In this document: one piece after another, positions 15,472-22,520 of the stretch | How positions within the stretch are numbered: the stretch's first letter is position 1 | Layout: each line of letters starts with the position of its first letter | From: a virus | DNA length: 30,972 nt | Reading direction: 5' to 3' (one strand) | Virus record (IMG/VR): IMGVR_UViG_3300026082_000001 | Location: 1 to 30,972 of that record | The notes under the pieces: model-generated | The model's database searches: none | What the model saw: the letters and a program-made list of their open reading frames with translations, nothing else | What the model was told of the DNA's origin: nothing | Program-made: the position numbers and the translations under genes

Positions 15472-16700
15472 TGAATTTAAAAAGACATATAATAGAAGCT
15501 AAGAACACACACATGGTCCATATAGAAGATATGGTTATAGATGGTGGAGTGGCTGGTGCACGCGCTGCTATATTTGCTTTAAGAGATTTAAGAAATATGT
15601 TAGGTGGTAGTGATAATACAAATAAAGAAGTTACTGTTAAATGGGATGGTGCGCCAGCTGTATTTGCTGGTATTGACCCAAATGATAAGAAATTTTTTGT
15701 TGCAAAGAAAGGAATATTTAATAAGAATCCTAAGGTATATAAGAGCGTTAAGGATGTTAAAGCCGATACCTCTGGTGATTTAGCAGCAAAACTTACAGTA
15801 GCATTTCAAGAATTTAAAAAACTTGGTATAAGACAGGGGGTCTACCAAGGTGATATTATGTTCACTAAAAAAGACCTTAAAACACAAACAATTGATGGGA
15901 AAAAGTACACAACCTTTCACCCAAACACTATAGTATATGCAGTACCCGTTGGAGCAGATAAAGAAATTAAAGCAGCAAAGATTGGCGTAGTGTGGCATAC
16001 TTATTATTCAGGAGCTGACTTTGCATCAATGAGTGCAAGCTTTGCTCCATCTATAGCAGCATTTAAAAAACCTAGGAGTGTATGGCAGAAATCTGCTAGC
16101 TTTCCAGATATTTCTGGTGTTGCCACATTAACCAAAAAGGAAACAGATGAAATTACCACACACATATCCAACGCAGGAAAACTCTTTCAAAAAATCTCCG
16201 CTAATGCGCTTAAAGACGTATCTACAAATACGGATATTAACCTCTTTATTAATACCTTTCGAAATACGAAGGTTAGAACGCAAAGTGAGATTAGCAACAC
16301 GTCGCAACACGCTGAAGAATTAATTCAATGGATTCATGACAGATTTGATAAAGAAATAGAGAAATTAAAATCAGATGCTGGTAAAGATAGAAAAGAAGAA
16401 GCAAAAATTGCTGCACTTGAATGGTTTAATGATGATAATAAGGCTAATTTAATAACCATGTTTGACATGCAGAATGAACTTGTGTACGCTAAGAGAAAGC
16501 TATTAACACATTTAGATAGTATGGATAGTATAAATACTTTTGTAAAGACTAAAGATGGGTTTAGAGTAACAGGTGCCGAAGGATACGTTGCTATTGACCA
16601 TTTAACTAACGGTGCCGTCAAAATTGTTGACCGAATGGAATTCAGTTATAATAATTTTAGTAAAAACATAATCAAAGGCTGGGAGTCCGAATCACGATGA
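15471..16700 (+). CDS. Ligase-like nucleotidyltransferase (KxDG) with capsid-targeting-like leader
   Basis: This 409 aa protein looks like a DUF6267-type phage protein (family name from memory). It carries hallmarks of the DNA/RNA ligase-capping enzyme superfamily. Motif I is VTVKWDGAPAVF, with the candidate nucleotidyl-lysine at K57. A GVYQGDIMF element (about 123-131) resembles motif III, and IVYAVP plus KIGVVWHTYYSG (154-181) resemble motifs IV-V. The start MNLKRHIIEA ends with an I-I-E/A prohead-protease-type site. The C-terminal half is helical. Translation is coupled to the 696 aa gene (TAATG). The joined substrate is unknown; a virion-delivered end-sealing role is inference. Confidence 0.75.
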   Translation: MNLKRHIIEAKNTHMVHIEDMVIDGGVAGARAAIFALRDLRNMLGGSDNTNKEVTVKWDGAPAVFAGIDPNDKKFFVAKKGIFNKNPKVYKSVKDVKADTSGDLAAKLTVAFQEFKKLGIRQGVYQGDIMFTKKDLKTQTIDGKKYTTFHPNTIVYAVPVGADKEIKAAKIGVVWHTYYSGADFASMSASFAPSIAAFKKPRSVWQKSASFPDISGVATLTKKETDEITTHISNAGKLFQKISANALKDVSTNTDINLFINTFRNTKVRTQSEISNTSQHAEELIQWIHDRFDKEIEKLKSDAGKDRKEEAKIAALEWFNDDNKANLITMFDMQNELVYAKRKLLTHLDSMDSINTFVKTKDGFRVTGAEGYVAIDHLTNGAVKIVDRMEFSYNNFSKNIIKGWESESR

Positions 16701-17029
16701 AAGAAAAACCAATAAATATCCAACAAGCATTAGAACAAATGGGTGATAGACCCATACCATATACAGATGTTAATGAGGCTAAAAGGATAAGACCTATTAA
16801 AGGCCTTTGGACACCAAAACAAATGTATACGCAAGTCGCAAGAACTAAAAAAGCAGCATTTGAATTAAGACAACATGCAGATTTTATATTTCAAATGGAT
16901 GCAGATGTTGGTCCAAGTATGAGTAGAAATTCTGGATTATATATGGCTATCTATGACAGAATGATAACTGCACTTGACCTATTTGACCTAGCAGTAAAAG
17001 ATGCTGCAAAAATAAAGCACCCAGATTAA
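16697..17029 (+). CDS. Hypothetical protein in late block (110 aa)
   Basis: ATGA overlap with the ligase-like gene and TAATG overlap with the NMNAT-like gene, so it is coupled to both. Mostly helical, with TPKQMYTQVARTKKAAFELRQ and MITALDLFDLAVKDAA segments. It lacks the targeting leader of its neighbours. It may be a partner or chaperone of either enzyme, but no motif shows this. Confidence 0.7.
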   Translation: MKEKPINIQQALEQMGDRPIPYTDVNEAKRIRPIKGLWTPKQMYTQVARTKKAAFELRQHADFIFQMDADVGPSMSRNSGLYMAIYDRMITALDLFDLAVKDAAKIKHPD

Positions 17030-17853
17030 TGACATTAAGAACCTTTAAAGAACATTTAATTAAAGAGGCTGCGGCAAAAGCGGTCACGGTAAACTTTGGC
17101 CGGTTTAATCCTCCCACTATTGGTCATGAAAAACTTTTAGATGTTAGTATGAAAAAGGGTACTGGTGAACATAGGGTTTATGCAACCCAATCACAAGATG
17201 CTAAAAAGAATCCATTAGAGTGGAAGACTAAAATTAAATATATGCGTAAGATATTTCCTAAGCATGCTAGGCATATCCTTATGGACATTAAGGTTAAGAC
17301 TATTTGGGATGTAGCAGTTACTGCATATAAAGATGGATTTACAGAATTTGAATTAGTTGTTGGTGATGATAGACACCAAGAATTTGTTAAACTTTTAGAT
17401 GATTGGAATGGTAGAAAAGGCAGACATGGATTTTATGAATTTGATGTAATAGATGTTATGAGTGCCGGTGTAAGAGACCCAGATGCTGAAGGTGCTGAAG
17501 GTATGTCAGCCTCCAAGATGAGAGCGGCTGCTGAAGATGGTGACTTAATTGCATTTACTAGTGGTCTACCAAGAAGATTTAAAGATGCCAAAGGACTAAT
17601 GAATGCAGTTCGTTCAGGCATGGGCTTGACTGAAGAAAAATTCTTTAGGCAAGATATAAAATTAAGTCCAGTCTCAAAACTTCGTGAGAGGTATGCGGCT
17701 GGCAAACTATTTAATGTGAATGATGACATAGTAACTAATGATGGACAAGAAGGTACAATTAATAAGCTAAGAAGCAATCACGTTGAGGTGAAACTGAAAG
17801 AATCAGATAGTTTTAAAAATTACTGGTTATCAGATATATGTTTAAATAATTAG
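17029..17853 (+). CDS. NMNAT/cytidylyltransferase-like enzyme with capsid-targeting-like leader
   Basis: A HIGH-superfamily nucleotidyltransferase: GRFNPPTIGH (24-33) is the nucleotide-binding G-R-F-x-P-x-T-x-G-H motif, and GMSASKMR (158-165) is the matching SxSKxR loop. Such enzymes attach AMP or CMP to a phosphate, for example NMN to NAD. The start MTLRTFKEHLIKEA contains I-K-E/A, a prohead-protease-like site placed just before the catalytic domain. A C-terminal SH3-like segment (about 222-270, DDIVTNDGQEGTINKL) follows. It overlaps the 110 aa gene by 1 nt. NAD repair or synthesis early in infection is a reasonable guess; the substrate is not proven. Confidence 0.78.
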   Translation: MTLRTFKEHLIKEAAAKAVTVNFGRFNPPTIGHEKLLDVSMKKGTGEHRVYATQSQDAKKNPLEWKTKIKYMRKIFPKHARHILMDIKVKTIWDVAVTAYKDGFTEFELVVGDDRHQEFVKLLDDWNGRKGRHGFYEFDVIDVMSAGVRDPDAEGAEGMSASKMRAAAEDGDLIAFTSGLPRRFKDAKGLMNAVRSGMGLTEEKFFRQDIKLSPVSKLRERYAAGKLFNVNDDIVTNDGQEGTINKLRSNHVEVKLKESDSFKNYWLSDICLNN

Positions 17854-17861
17854 GAGATATT

Positions 17862-18173
17862 ATGACAATGAATAAAGCGGCTTGGCCAGTAGGTACTGTT
17901 GCTGGGCCAGATGGTTTTTATTCACCAAGCGGTGAAATATTATCAATTGAACCACATGACCAAGCTTTTATAGATGAATGGAATGGAGTTAAGCCAAAGA
18001 AGAAAAAATCTGAAGCTGCATCATATTCCAATAGGTCCTCAAAGGATGACTTAGAAGAGTATGGTAGAACCATTGGGATTGAACTAGATAAGCGTAAAAG
18101 TAAATCAAGTTTATTGAAACAATTAAAAGAATTTAAAAATCAATTGAAAGAAGAATTGTTTCCAAAAAAATAA
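17862..18173 (+). CDS. Hypothetical protein with HeH/SAP-like C-terminus (103 aa)
   Basis: AGGAG overlapping the previous stop sets ATG 17862. The N-terminus (WPVGTVAGPDGFYSPSGE) looks structural. A lysine-rich linker leads to DLEEYGRTIGIELDKRKSKSSLLKQL, which resembles HeH/LEM or SAP helix-extended-helix motifs used to bind nucleic acid. A virion or DNA-bound role is inferred. Confidence 0.65.
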   Translation: MTMNKAAWPVGTVAGPDGFYSPSGEILSIEPHDQAFIDEWNGVKPKKKKSEAASYSNRSSKDDLEEYGRTIGIELDKRKSKSSLLKQLKEFKNQLKEELFPKK

Positions 18174-18187
18174 ACATAAATAATATT

Positions 18188-18544
18188 ATGGAATTAAGTA
18201 AAAATAACTTCGAGTTATATGCTGCGAAGCATTACCAAAGAGATAAGTGGGCAACAACTGAAGATTTTAAAGAGGATATATCTAGATTTAAATATATCAA
18301 TCGCTTAATCAATAGGTACTACCGTGATGATGAATTAAAAGAACGGTTAATACTTAACCATATTATTATTTTAGGGAATGTCTTGGGACCAGAAGTGTGT
18401 GCCGAGATATTAATGTCAAAGACAGATGATACTTTACAAAGTATTGTTAAAACCTTCTTGGTATATTTAAATTATTTACCAGAAGATAGTTATGTTGATG
18501 TTCCATTAGACGACACAATTATAGATGTATTAAGGAAAATATGA
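18188..18544 (+). CDS. Conserved T4-like phage protein (118 aa)
   Basis: Helical protein with the pattern NNFELYAAKHYQ, EDISRFKYINRLINRYY and LKERLILNHIIILGNVLG, which I recognise as a widespread uncharacterised family in marine T4-like phages. Its ATGA overlaps the next gene, its usual partner. A CATAAATA lies just upstream but is too close to be a convincing promoter. Confidence 0.7.
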   Translation: MELSKNNFELYAAKHYQRDKWATTEDFKEDISRFKYINRLINRYYRDDELKERLILNHIIILGNVLGPEVCAEILMSKTDDTLQSIVKTFLVYLNYLPEDSYVDVPLDDTIIDVLRKI

Positions 18545-19071
18545 GCAAATATTTAAAAGAAGGTGCTATAGATTTATTCATAACATATAAGTTTATTAAA
18601 CTACTCACAACTCCCTGGAAAAAAACCGAGGCCTATGACGAAGGCGTGGTTGATAGTAAGGGTAAGTTACTAGTCCCAGTTGCTAGTCAATCTTCTGCTC
18701 AAAAGAAAACTTATACTGTTTTTCATAGGTTAGTTTTTAATCTAAAAAGAATAATGGAAAAAGTACCATTTGGTAAATCACGGGTAGCTTCATATGCTGC
18801 TGCGCTTTATTTAATAAAAGAAGAAACTGATATGGAAGAAAACGATATCTTAAAGGTATTGGAAGACTTAGGTTATGATATTTCAATTGACATTAATGAA
18901 GAAACTAAAGACCTTTATGTAGGTCAACACATACTAAATCATGATATTTTGGAAAGCACCAAAGGAACTATTGTGAATTTAGATTCTATAGAGCCTGTAG
19001 ATTATTTTGCAGGTGTTCCTATATATAAAACAAGAGAAAATATTCTTATATCTGTGAGCAACATATTATAA
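18541..19071 (+). CDS. Conserved T4-like phage protein (176 aa)
   Basis: MSKYLKEGAIDLFITYKFIKLLTTPWKKTEAY followed by YTVFHRLVFNLKRIM and SRVASYAAALYLIKEE looks like a conserved uncharacterised family adjacent to the 118 aa protein in T4-like phages. The C-terminal third is beta-rich. Co-translated with the preceding gene (ATGA). Function unknown. Confidence 0.7.
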   Translation: MSKYLKEGAIDLFITYKFIKLLTTPWKKTEAYDEGVVDSKGKLLVPVASQSSAQKKTYTVFHRLVFNLKRIMEKVPFGKSRVASYAAALYLIKEETDMEENDILKVLEDLGYDISIDINEETKDLYVGQHILNHDILESTKGTIVNLDSIEPVDYFAGVPIYKTRENILISVSNIL

Positions 19072-19072
19072 T
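19067..19072 (+). promoter_or_regulatory. Possible -10 element before nrdA
   Basis: TATAAT at 19067-19072, overlapping a second TATAAT at 19072-19077, just upstream of nrdA (ATG 19092, GGAG 8 nt before). No match to the TTTACA-type -35 is found at 17 nt, so this is weaker than the other promoters in the window. Confidence 0.35.
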
Positions 19073-19091
19073 ATAATTTAATTGGAGTGAC

Positions 19092-21386
19092 ATGACGTCA
19101 ATTTTTGTAACCAAGCGCAGTGGTGAAACTGAGCCATTTAATATTAATAAAATCCACCGCGTTCTTGAATGGGCTTGTCAAGAATTAATTGGTGTCTCTG
19201 TTTCTGAAATAGAACTTAGGGCTAATGTTCAACTATATGAGAAGATGGAAACTATTAAAATCCATGACCTTCTTATAAAATCCACAGCCGAATTAATAAC
19301 TGAAAGCACACCTAACTACCAATTTGTAGCAGCAAGGCTTATTAATTATAAGCTTAAGAAAATTGTATATGGTGACAAAGACCCTTGGCCTCTTATTGAT
19401 ATTATCAATCATAATATTGATGCTGGTGTATATGATGCAGATATATTAAATAAATATTCAGAAGCTGAAATAGATTATATTAATAGTTTTATAGTTAACC
19501 ATAACAGAGATGATGACTTCACTTATGCTGGTATGGAGCAAATGCAATCAAAGTATCTAGTTCAAAACCGAACGGACGGGACATTATACGAAACACCACA
19601 AGTGCTTTATATAATGATTGCTATGACATTATTTGGTAGGTATAATGGAAGGCGTATGAAATTTATAAGAGAATTTTATAATGCTGTAAGTCAATTCTAT
19701 ATCTCTCTTCCAACCCCAATTATGGCGGGTTGTAGAACTCCAACAAGGCAGTTTTCCTCATGTGTAGTATTAGAATCTAATGACTCTTTAGATTCAATCA
19801 ATGCAACATCAACATCCATTGTTAAATATATTTCTAAAAAAGCTGGCTTAGGAATTAATGCTGGTAAGATTAGAGCGGTGGGTAGTCATATTGGTGATGG
19901 TTCTGTTGCACATACCGGACTAATTCCATTCCTTAAATATTTTCAAAGTGCCGTTAAGAGTTGTAGTCAAGGTGGGGTACGTGGTGGAGCCGCTACTGTT
20001 TATATGCCGGTATGGCATTATGAATTTGAGGACTTAGTAGTCCTTAAAAATAATAGAGGTACTGAAGAAACCCGTGTACGTAATATGGACTATGCATTCC
20101 AATTTAATAAGCTTATGTATGAGAGACTATTGACGGGTGGTAAGATAACCTTTTTTAGTCCGGATGATGTCCCAGGATTATATGATGCATTCTTTGAGGA
20201 CCAAGAATTATTTGAAGAATTATATACTAAATATGAAAGAGCATGGAAGATTCGCAAAAAATCTCTACCAGCTTTAGAGGTATTTTCTCAATTTCTAACA
20301 GAGCGCAAAGAAACTGGTCGGATATATCTGCAAAATGTTGACCATGCAAATACACATGGTGCATTCATAGAAAAGCAAGCGCCTATTCACCAAAGTAATT
20401 TATGTTGTGAAATAGATTTGCCAAGTCATGGATTGGAATCTTATGATGATACTAATAAAGGTGAGATATCTTTATGCACATTATCTGCAATTAACTGGGG
20501 ATTAATAAATGACCCATCTCAATTTAAGCATTATTGTGAGTTGGCTGTACGGGCTTTAGATGCTTTATTGGATTATCAAAACTATCCGGTTATAGCTGCT
20601 CAGCGGTCAACCATGAATAGGAGACCTTTAGGAGTTGGTATAATTAACCTTGCATATTTCTTAGCTAAAAGAGGTCTTAAATATGATGATGATGCCTTAG
20701 AAACTGTTGACGAATACGCAGAAGCTTGGTCATATTATCTAATTAAAGCTTCTGCAGATTTGGCAGAAGAGCAAGGATGTTGCTATAAGAACATGGAGAC
20801 CAAATACGGACACGGAATCTTACCTATAGACACCTATAAAAAAGAGGTGGATGAGTTAGTTAAACCAAAACAAAGAATGCCGTGGAAGGCCTTGAGGGGA
20901 CAGCTTAAGAAAAAGGGCATTAGAAACTCAACTTTAATGGCTATTATGCCAGCTGAAACCTCGGCTCAGATAAGTAATTCAACAAATGGTATAGAACCAC
21001 CAAGGGCTCTTGTGTCTTATAAGCAATCTAAAGATGGAGTAATGCCTCAAGTAGTACCTAATATGTATAACCTTAAAAATAAATATGATTTGCTATGGGA
21101 CCAACAAGGACCAGAGGGCTATCTTAAAATCATGGCTATAATTCAAAAGTATGTTGACCAAGGAATATCTGTTAATACTAGTTATAATCCAGCTCAATAT
21201 GAAGATAATAAAATCCCATTGTCTATAATGCTTAAGGATTTAATTACATTTTATAAGTATGGTGGTAAACAATTATATTATTTTAATACAAATGATTTAA
21301 CCACTGAGGATGAATCAACCCTATCCAGAGAGGACTTTGATAGTCAAAAGGACTATGATGACTATTGTGAAAGCTGTTCTTTATAA
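19092..21386 (+). CDS. nrdA: Ribonucleotide reductase class Ia, alpha subunit
   Basis: An ATP-cone-like N-terminus (VTKRSGETEPFNINKIHRVLEWA) is followed by the catalytic barrel with FSSCVVLESNDS (first redox Cys), NLCCEIDL (thiyl Cys, with Asn and Glu) and SLCTLSAINWG (second redox Cys). The Tyr pair of the radical path lies in QLYYFNTND, and the C-terminal shuttle pair is CESC. All catalytic residues are present, so it should reduce NDPs to dNDPs. At 764 aa it is full length. nrdB and the glutaredoxin lie downstream, but two membrane genes, ssrA and an Fe-S carrier gene intervene. Confidence 0.97.
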   Translation: MTSIFVTKRSGETEPFNINKIHRVLEWACQELIGVSVSEIELRANVQLYEKMETIKIHDLLIKSTAELITESTPNYQFVAARLINYKLKKIVYGDKDPWPLIDIINHNIDAGVYDADILNKYSEAEIDYINSFIVNHNRDDDFTYAGMEQMQSKYLVQNRTDGTLYETPQVLYIMIAMTLFGRYNGRRMKFIREFYNAVSQFYISLPTPIMAGCRTPTRQFSSCVVLESNDSLDSINATSTSIVKYISKKAGLGINAGKIRAVGSHIGDGSVAHTGLIPFLKYFQSAVKSCSQGGVRGGAATVYMPVWHYEFEDLVVLKNNRGTEETRVRNMDYAFQFNKLMYERLLTGGKITFFSPDDVPGLYDAFFEDQELFEELYTKYERAWKIRKKSLPALEVFSQFLTERKETGRIYLQNVDHANTHGAFIEKQAPIHQSNLCCEIDLPSHGLESYDDTNKGEISLCTLSAINWGLINDPSQFKHYCELAVRALDALLDYQNYPVIAAQRSTMNRRPLGVGIINLAYFLAKRGLKYDDDALETVDEYAEAWSYYLIKASADLAEEQGCCYKNMETKYGHGILPIDTYKKEVDELVKPKQRMPWKALRGQLKKKGIRNSTLMAIMPAETSAQISNSTNGIEPPRALVSYKQSKDGVMPQVVPNMYNLKNKYDLLWDQQGPEGYLKIMAIIQKYVDQGISVNTSYNPAQYEDNKIPLSIMLKDLITFYKYGGKQLYYFNTNDLTTEDESTLSREDFDSQKDYDDYCESCSL

Positions 21387-21405
21387 AAAAATATCATAAA
21401 AACTG

Positions 21406-21434
21406 TTTACTTTTATATAAAAATATGTTATAAT
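21406..21434 (+). promoter_or_regulatory. Sigma70-type promoter
   Basis: CTG-TTTACT (-35 hexamer 21406-21411), 17-nt spacer, TATGT and TATAAT (21429-21434). It should transcribe the two small membrane genes, ssrA and possibly the nrdB unit. Confidence 0.8.
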
Positions 21435-21470
21435 ATACTCATATTGAAATAAAAAAAGCTATATATAATT

Positions 21471-21617
21471 ATGACAGAATTTTTACTAAGTGCGGGAATT
21501 GGATTTATAGTAACACTCGCAATTATTGGGGTGTTTTCAAATACTCTGTTCCCACTATTCCTTAAATCAAATGATAAGTTAATTAATAATTTTAAGGAAG
21601 ATATACCTTCGAAATAA
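21471..21617 (+). CDS. Small single-span membrane protein (48 aa)
   Basis: MTEFLLSAGIGFIVTLAIIGVF begins with one long hydrophobic helix; the tail is hydrophilic (KSNDKLINNFKEDIPSK). It is the first gene after the 21406 promoter; no strong ribosome-binding site is seen. Together with the next gene it could form a holin/antiholin-type or envelope-modifying pair, but nothing in the sequence settles this. Confidence 0.55.
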   Translation: MTEFLLSAGIGFIVTLAIIGVFSNTLFPLFLKSNDKLINNFKEDIPSK

Positions 21618-21653
21618 GGCTAAACTATTTTTAAAAACGACATAGGAGAATAT

Positions 21654-21881
21654 ATGTTAGATAAAATCACAAGCGGCGTCGCAGCTGCAACAGGTATTGG
21701 TATTTCACTAATATCTTTGGCAATCGTTTTACAGGTTGTCTTTGGCGGTAGCGTACCTTTCCTTGGCGGAGACGTCATTGGTACAATCATCGGCATAGTT
21801 CATCAGCTAGGTGATGCTGGTTTAGTTGGATTAATCGCTGCAGGAATATTGTGGAGATTGCTTACATCTGATGATGCATAA
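21654..21881 (+). CDS. Small two-span membrane protein (75 aa)
   Basis: AGGAG 6 nt upstream of the ATG. Two hydrophobic, glycine-rich helices (ATGIGISLISLAIVLQVVFG and GTIIGIVHQLGDAGLVGLIAAGILW) with a short loop and an acidic end. Size and topology fit a class II holin-like protein. It sits just before ssrA. Other small membrane roles are equally possible. Confidence 0.7.
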   Translation: MLDKITSGVAAATGIGISLISLAIVLQVVFGGSVPFLGGDVIGTIIGIVHQLGDAGLVGLIAAGILWRLLTSDDA

Positions 21882-21986
21882 CATTCATTCAAAAATGAAG
21901 TGATAACGACGTAAAGGTAAGGGTAGGCGCAATTAACACGTGGGTGCAACTCCCGCCTCCTCCACCAAATATATTTTTGGTAGTAT

Positions 21987-22018
21987 GTCAAATATATTAA
22001 ATAGAAAATATATTTGAT
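21987..22018 (+). other. Intervening hairpin between tmRNA pieces
   Basis: CAAATATATT (21989-21998) and AATATATTTG (22007-22016) are perfect inverted repeats with flanking T-A and G-U pairs. They lie exactly between the CCA end and the first G of the coding piece. This is the segment expected to be removed when a permuted pre-tmRNA is processed into two RNAs. Confidence 0.7.
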
Positions 22019-22113
22019 GGGGGAGACAAAGCTTCGATTAGTTAGCAGAACCGCCCAAGACTCGTCAGCCAACAAAGGCTATAAAATGAAAATTTAATCG
22101 GCAAAAACGATTA

Positions 22114-22137
22114 CTTGTTAGCTGCTTAATAGCTAAC
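22114..22137 (+). other. tmRNA helix 5 around tag stop codon
   Basis: GTTAGCT (22117-22123) and AGCTAAC (22131-22137) form a 7-bp perfect stem whose loop contains the tag TAA stop. This matches the location of helix 5 in one-piece tmRNAs. Confidence 0.6.
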
Positions 22138-22148
22138 TGGGGTTTCCT

Positions 22149-22188
22149 CCGGGGTTCCTTATTACCCAATACTCCGGTCCTTTTTTTT
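22149..22188 (+). terminator. tmRNA 3' pseudoknot-like element and terminator
   Basis: CCGGGG (22149-22154) pairs with CTCCGG (22172-22177), followed by eight T's (22181-22188). A possible TGGG/CCCA pairing (22138-22141 with 22165-22168) would cross it, giving an H-type pseudoknot as seen in tmRNA. Together they end the ssrA transcript. Confidence 0.65.
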
Positions 22189-22202
22189 ATATACATACCA
22201 TT

Positions 22203-22514
22203 ATGATTACCCTAACCGACAATGCTGTTGAAAAATTAAATACCTTAATCACAGGTAATATGCAGCTTAGAGTTTTAGTTAAAGGCACTGGTTGCTCAGG
22301 TATGGCATACCACTTAGAATATAATATAATGGAAACTGACCAAGATGATGTCTTTAAGGTTAGAGGTATTCCTGTTGTTATTGATAGAAAAAGCCAAATA
22401 TATGTAGAAGGCGCAGAAATAGACCATAAGAAAAAAGGTCTTAATGAAGGCTTTGAATTCTATAATCCAAAGGAAAGGGCAAGGTGCGGTTGTGGAGAAA
22501 GTTTTACAGTATGA
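22203..22514 (+). CDS. A-type Fe-S cluster carrier (IscA/ErpA-like)
   Basis: The three conserved cysteines of A-type carriers are present: Cys31 in GTGCSGMAYHLEY, and Cys95 and Cys97 in ARCGCGESF at the C-terminus. The length (103 aa) and the HesB-like beta pattern fit the family. It delivers or scaffolds Fe-S clusters or iron. Lying between ssrA and nrdB, it may support the di-iron site of NrdB or a host Fe-S protein drained during infection. Related genes occur in other marine T4-like phages. The start follows the terminator by 14 nt, so it probably needs transcription that reads through. Confidence 0.9.
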   Translation: MITLTDNAVEKLNTLITGNMQLRVLVKGTGCSGMAYHLEYNIMETDQDDVFKVRGIPVVIDRKSQIYVEGAEIDHKKKGLNEGFEFYNPKERARCGCGESFTV

Positions 22515-22520
22515 TGAAAA

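Larger units (their letters stand above)
21900..22188 (+). ncRNA. ssrA: Circularly permuted two-piece tmRNA
   Basis: The acceptor piece comes first (about 21900-21967) and the coding piece second (22019 to about 22188). Acceptor stem: GGGGGAG (22019-22025) pairs with CTCCTCC (21957-21963), with G-U at the third pair, the alanine identity element. Discriminator A and encoded CCA are 21964-21967. The T-arm is GTGGG/CCCGC (21940-21944, 21952-21956) with loop TGCAACT (TGC where TTC is usual). Helix 2 is supported by TTAGTT (22038-22043) with AATTAA (21931-21936). The tag frame at 22100-22126 encodes GKNDYLLAA, then TAA TAG; with the charged Ala the tag is AGKNDYLLAA. It rescues stalled ribosomes and marks products for ClpXP-type proteolysis. 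The 5' end is uncertain. Confidence 0.88.

Noticed and set aside
18175-18182. CATAAATA as a late promoter
   Set aside because: It has one mismatch to the T4 box and would start transcription at about the ATG at 18188; the gene is already in a late operon.
21900-21967. An ordinary tRNA ending in CCA
   Set aside because: There is a T-arm and acceptor 3' strand, but no D-arm, anticodon arm or 5' acceptor strand upstream; the partner strand lies downstream at 22019.
21803-22075. Minus-strand ORF over the ssrA region
   Set aside because: It runs across the tmRNA and the end of a + strand gene and has no supporting ribosome-binding site; all other genes are on the + strand.
22068-22097. Alternative tmRNA tag frame reading ANKGYKMKI before TAA
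   Set aside because: It lacks the hydrophobic LAA-type end, and the downstream frame 22100-22126 gives GKNDYLLAA with tandem stops inside helix 5, preceded by TTTAATC like the usual resume-codon context.
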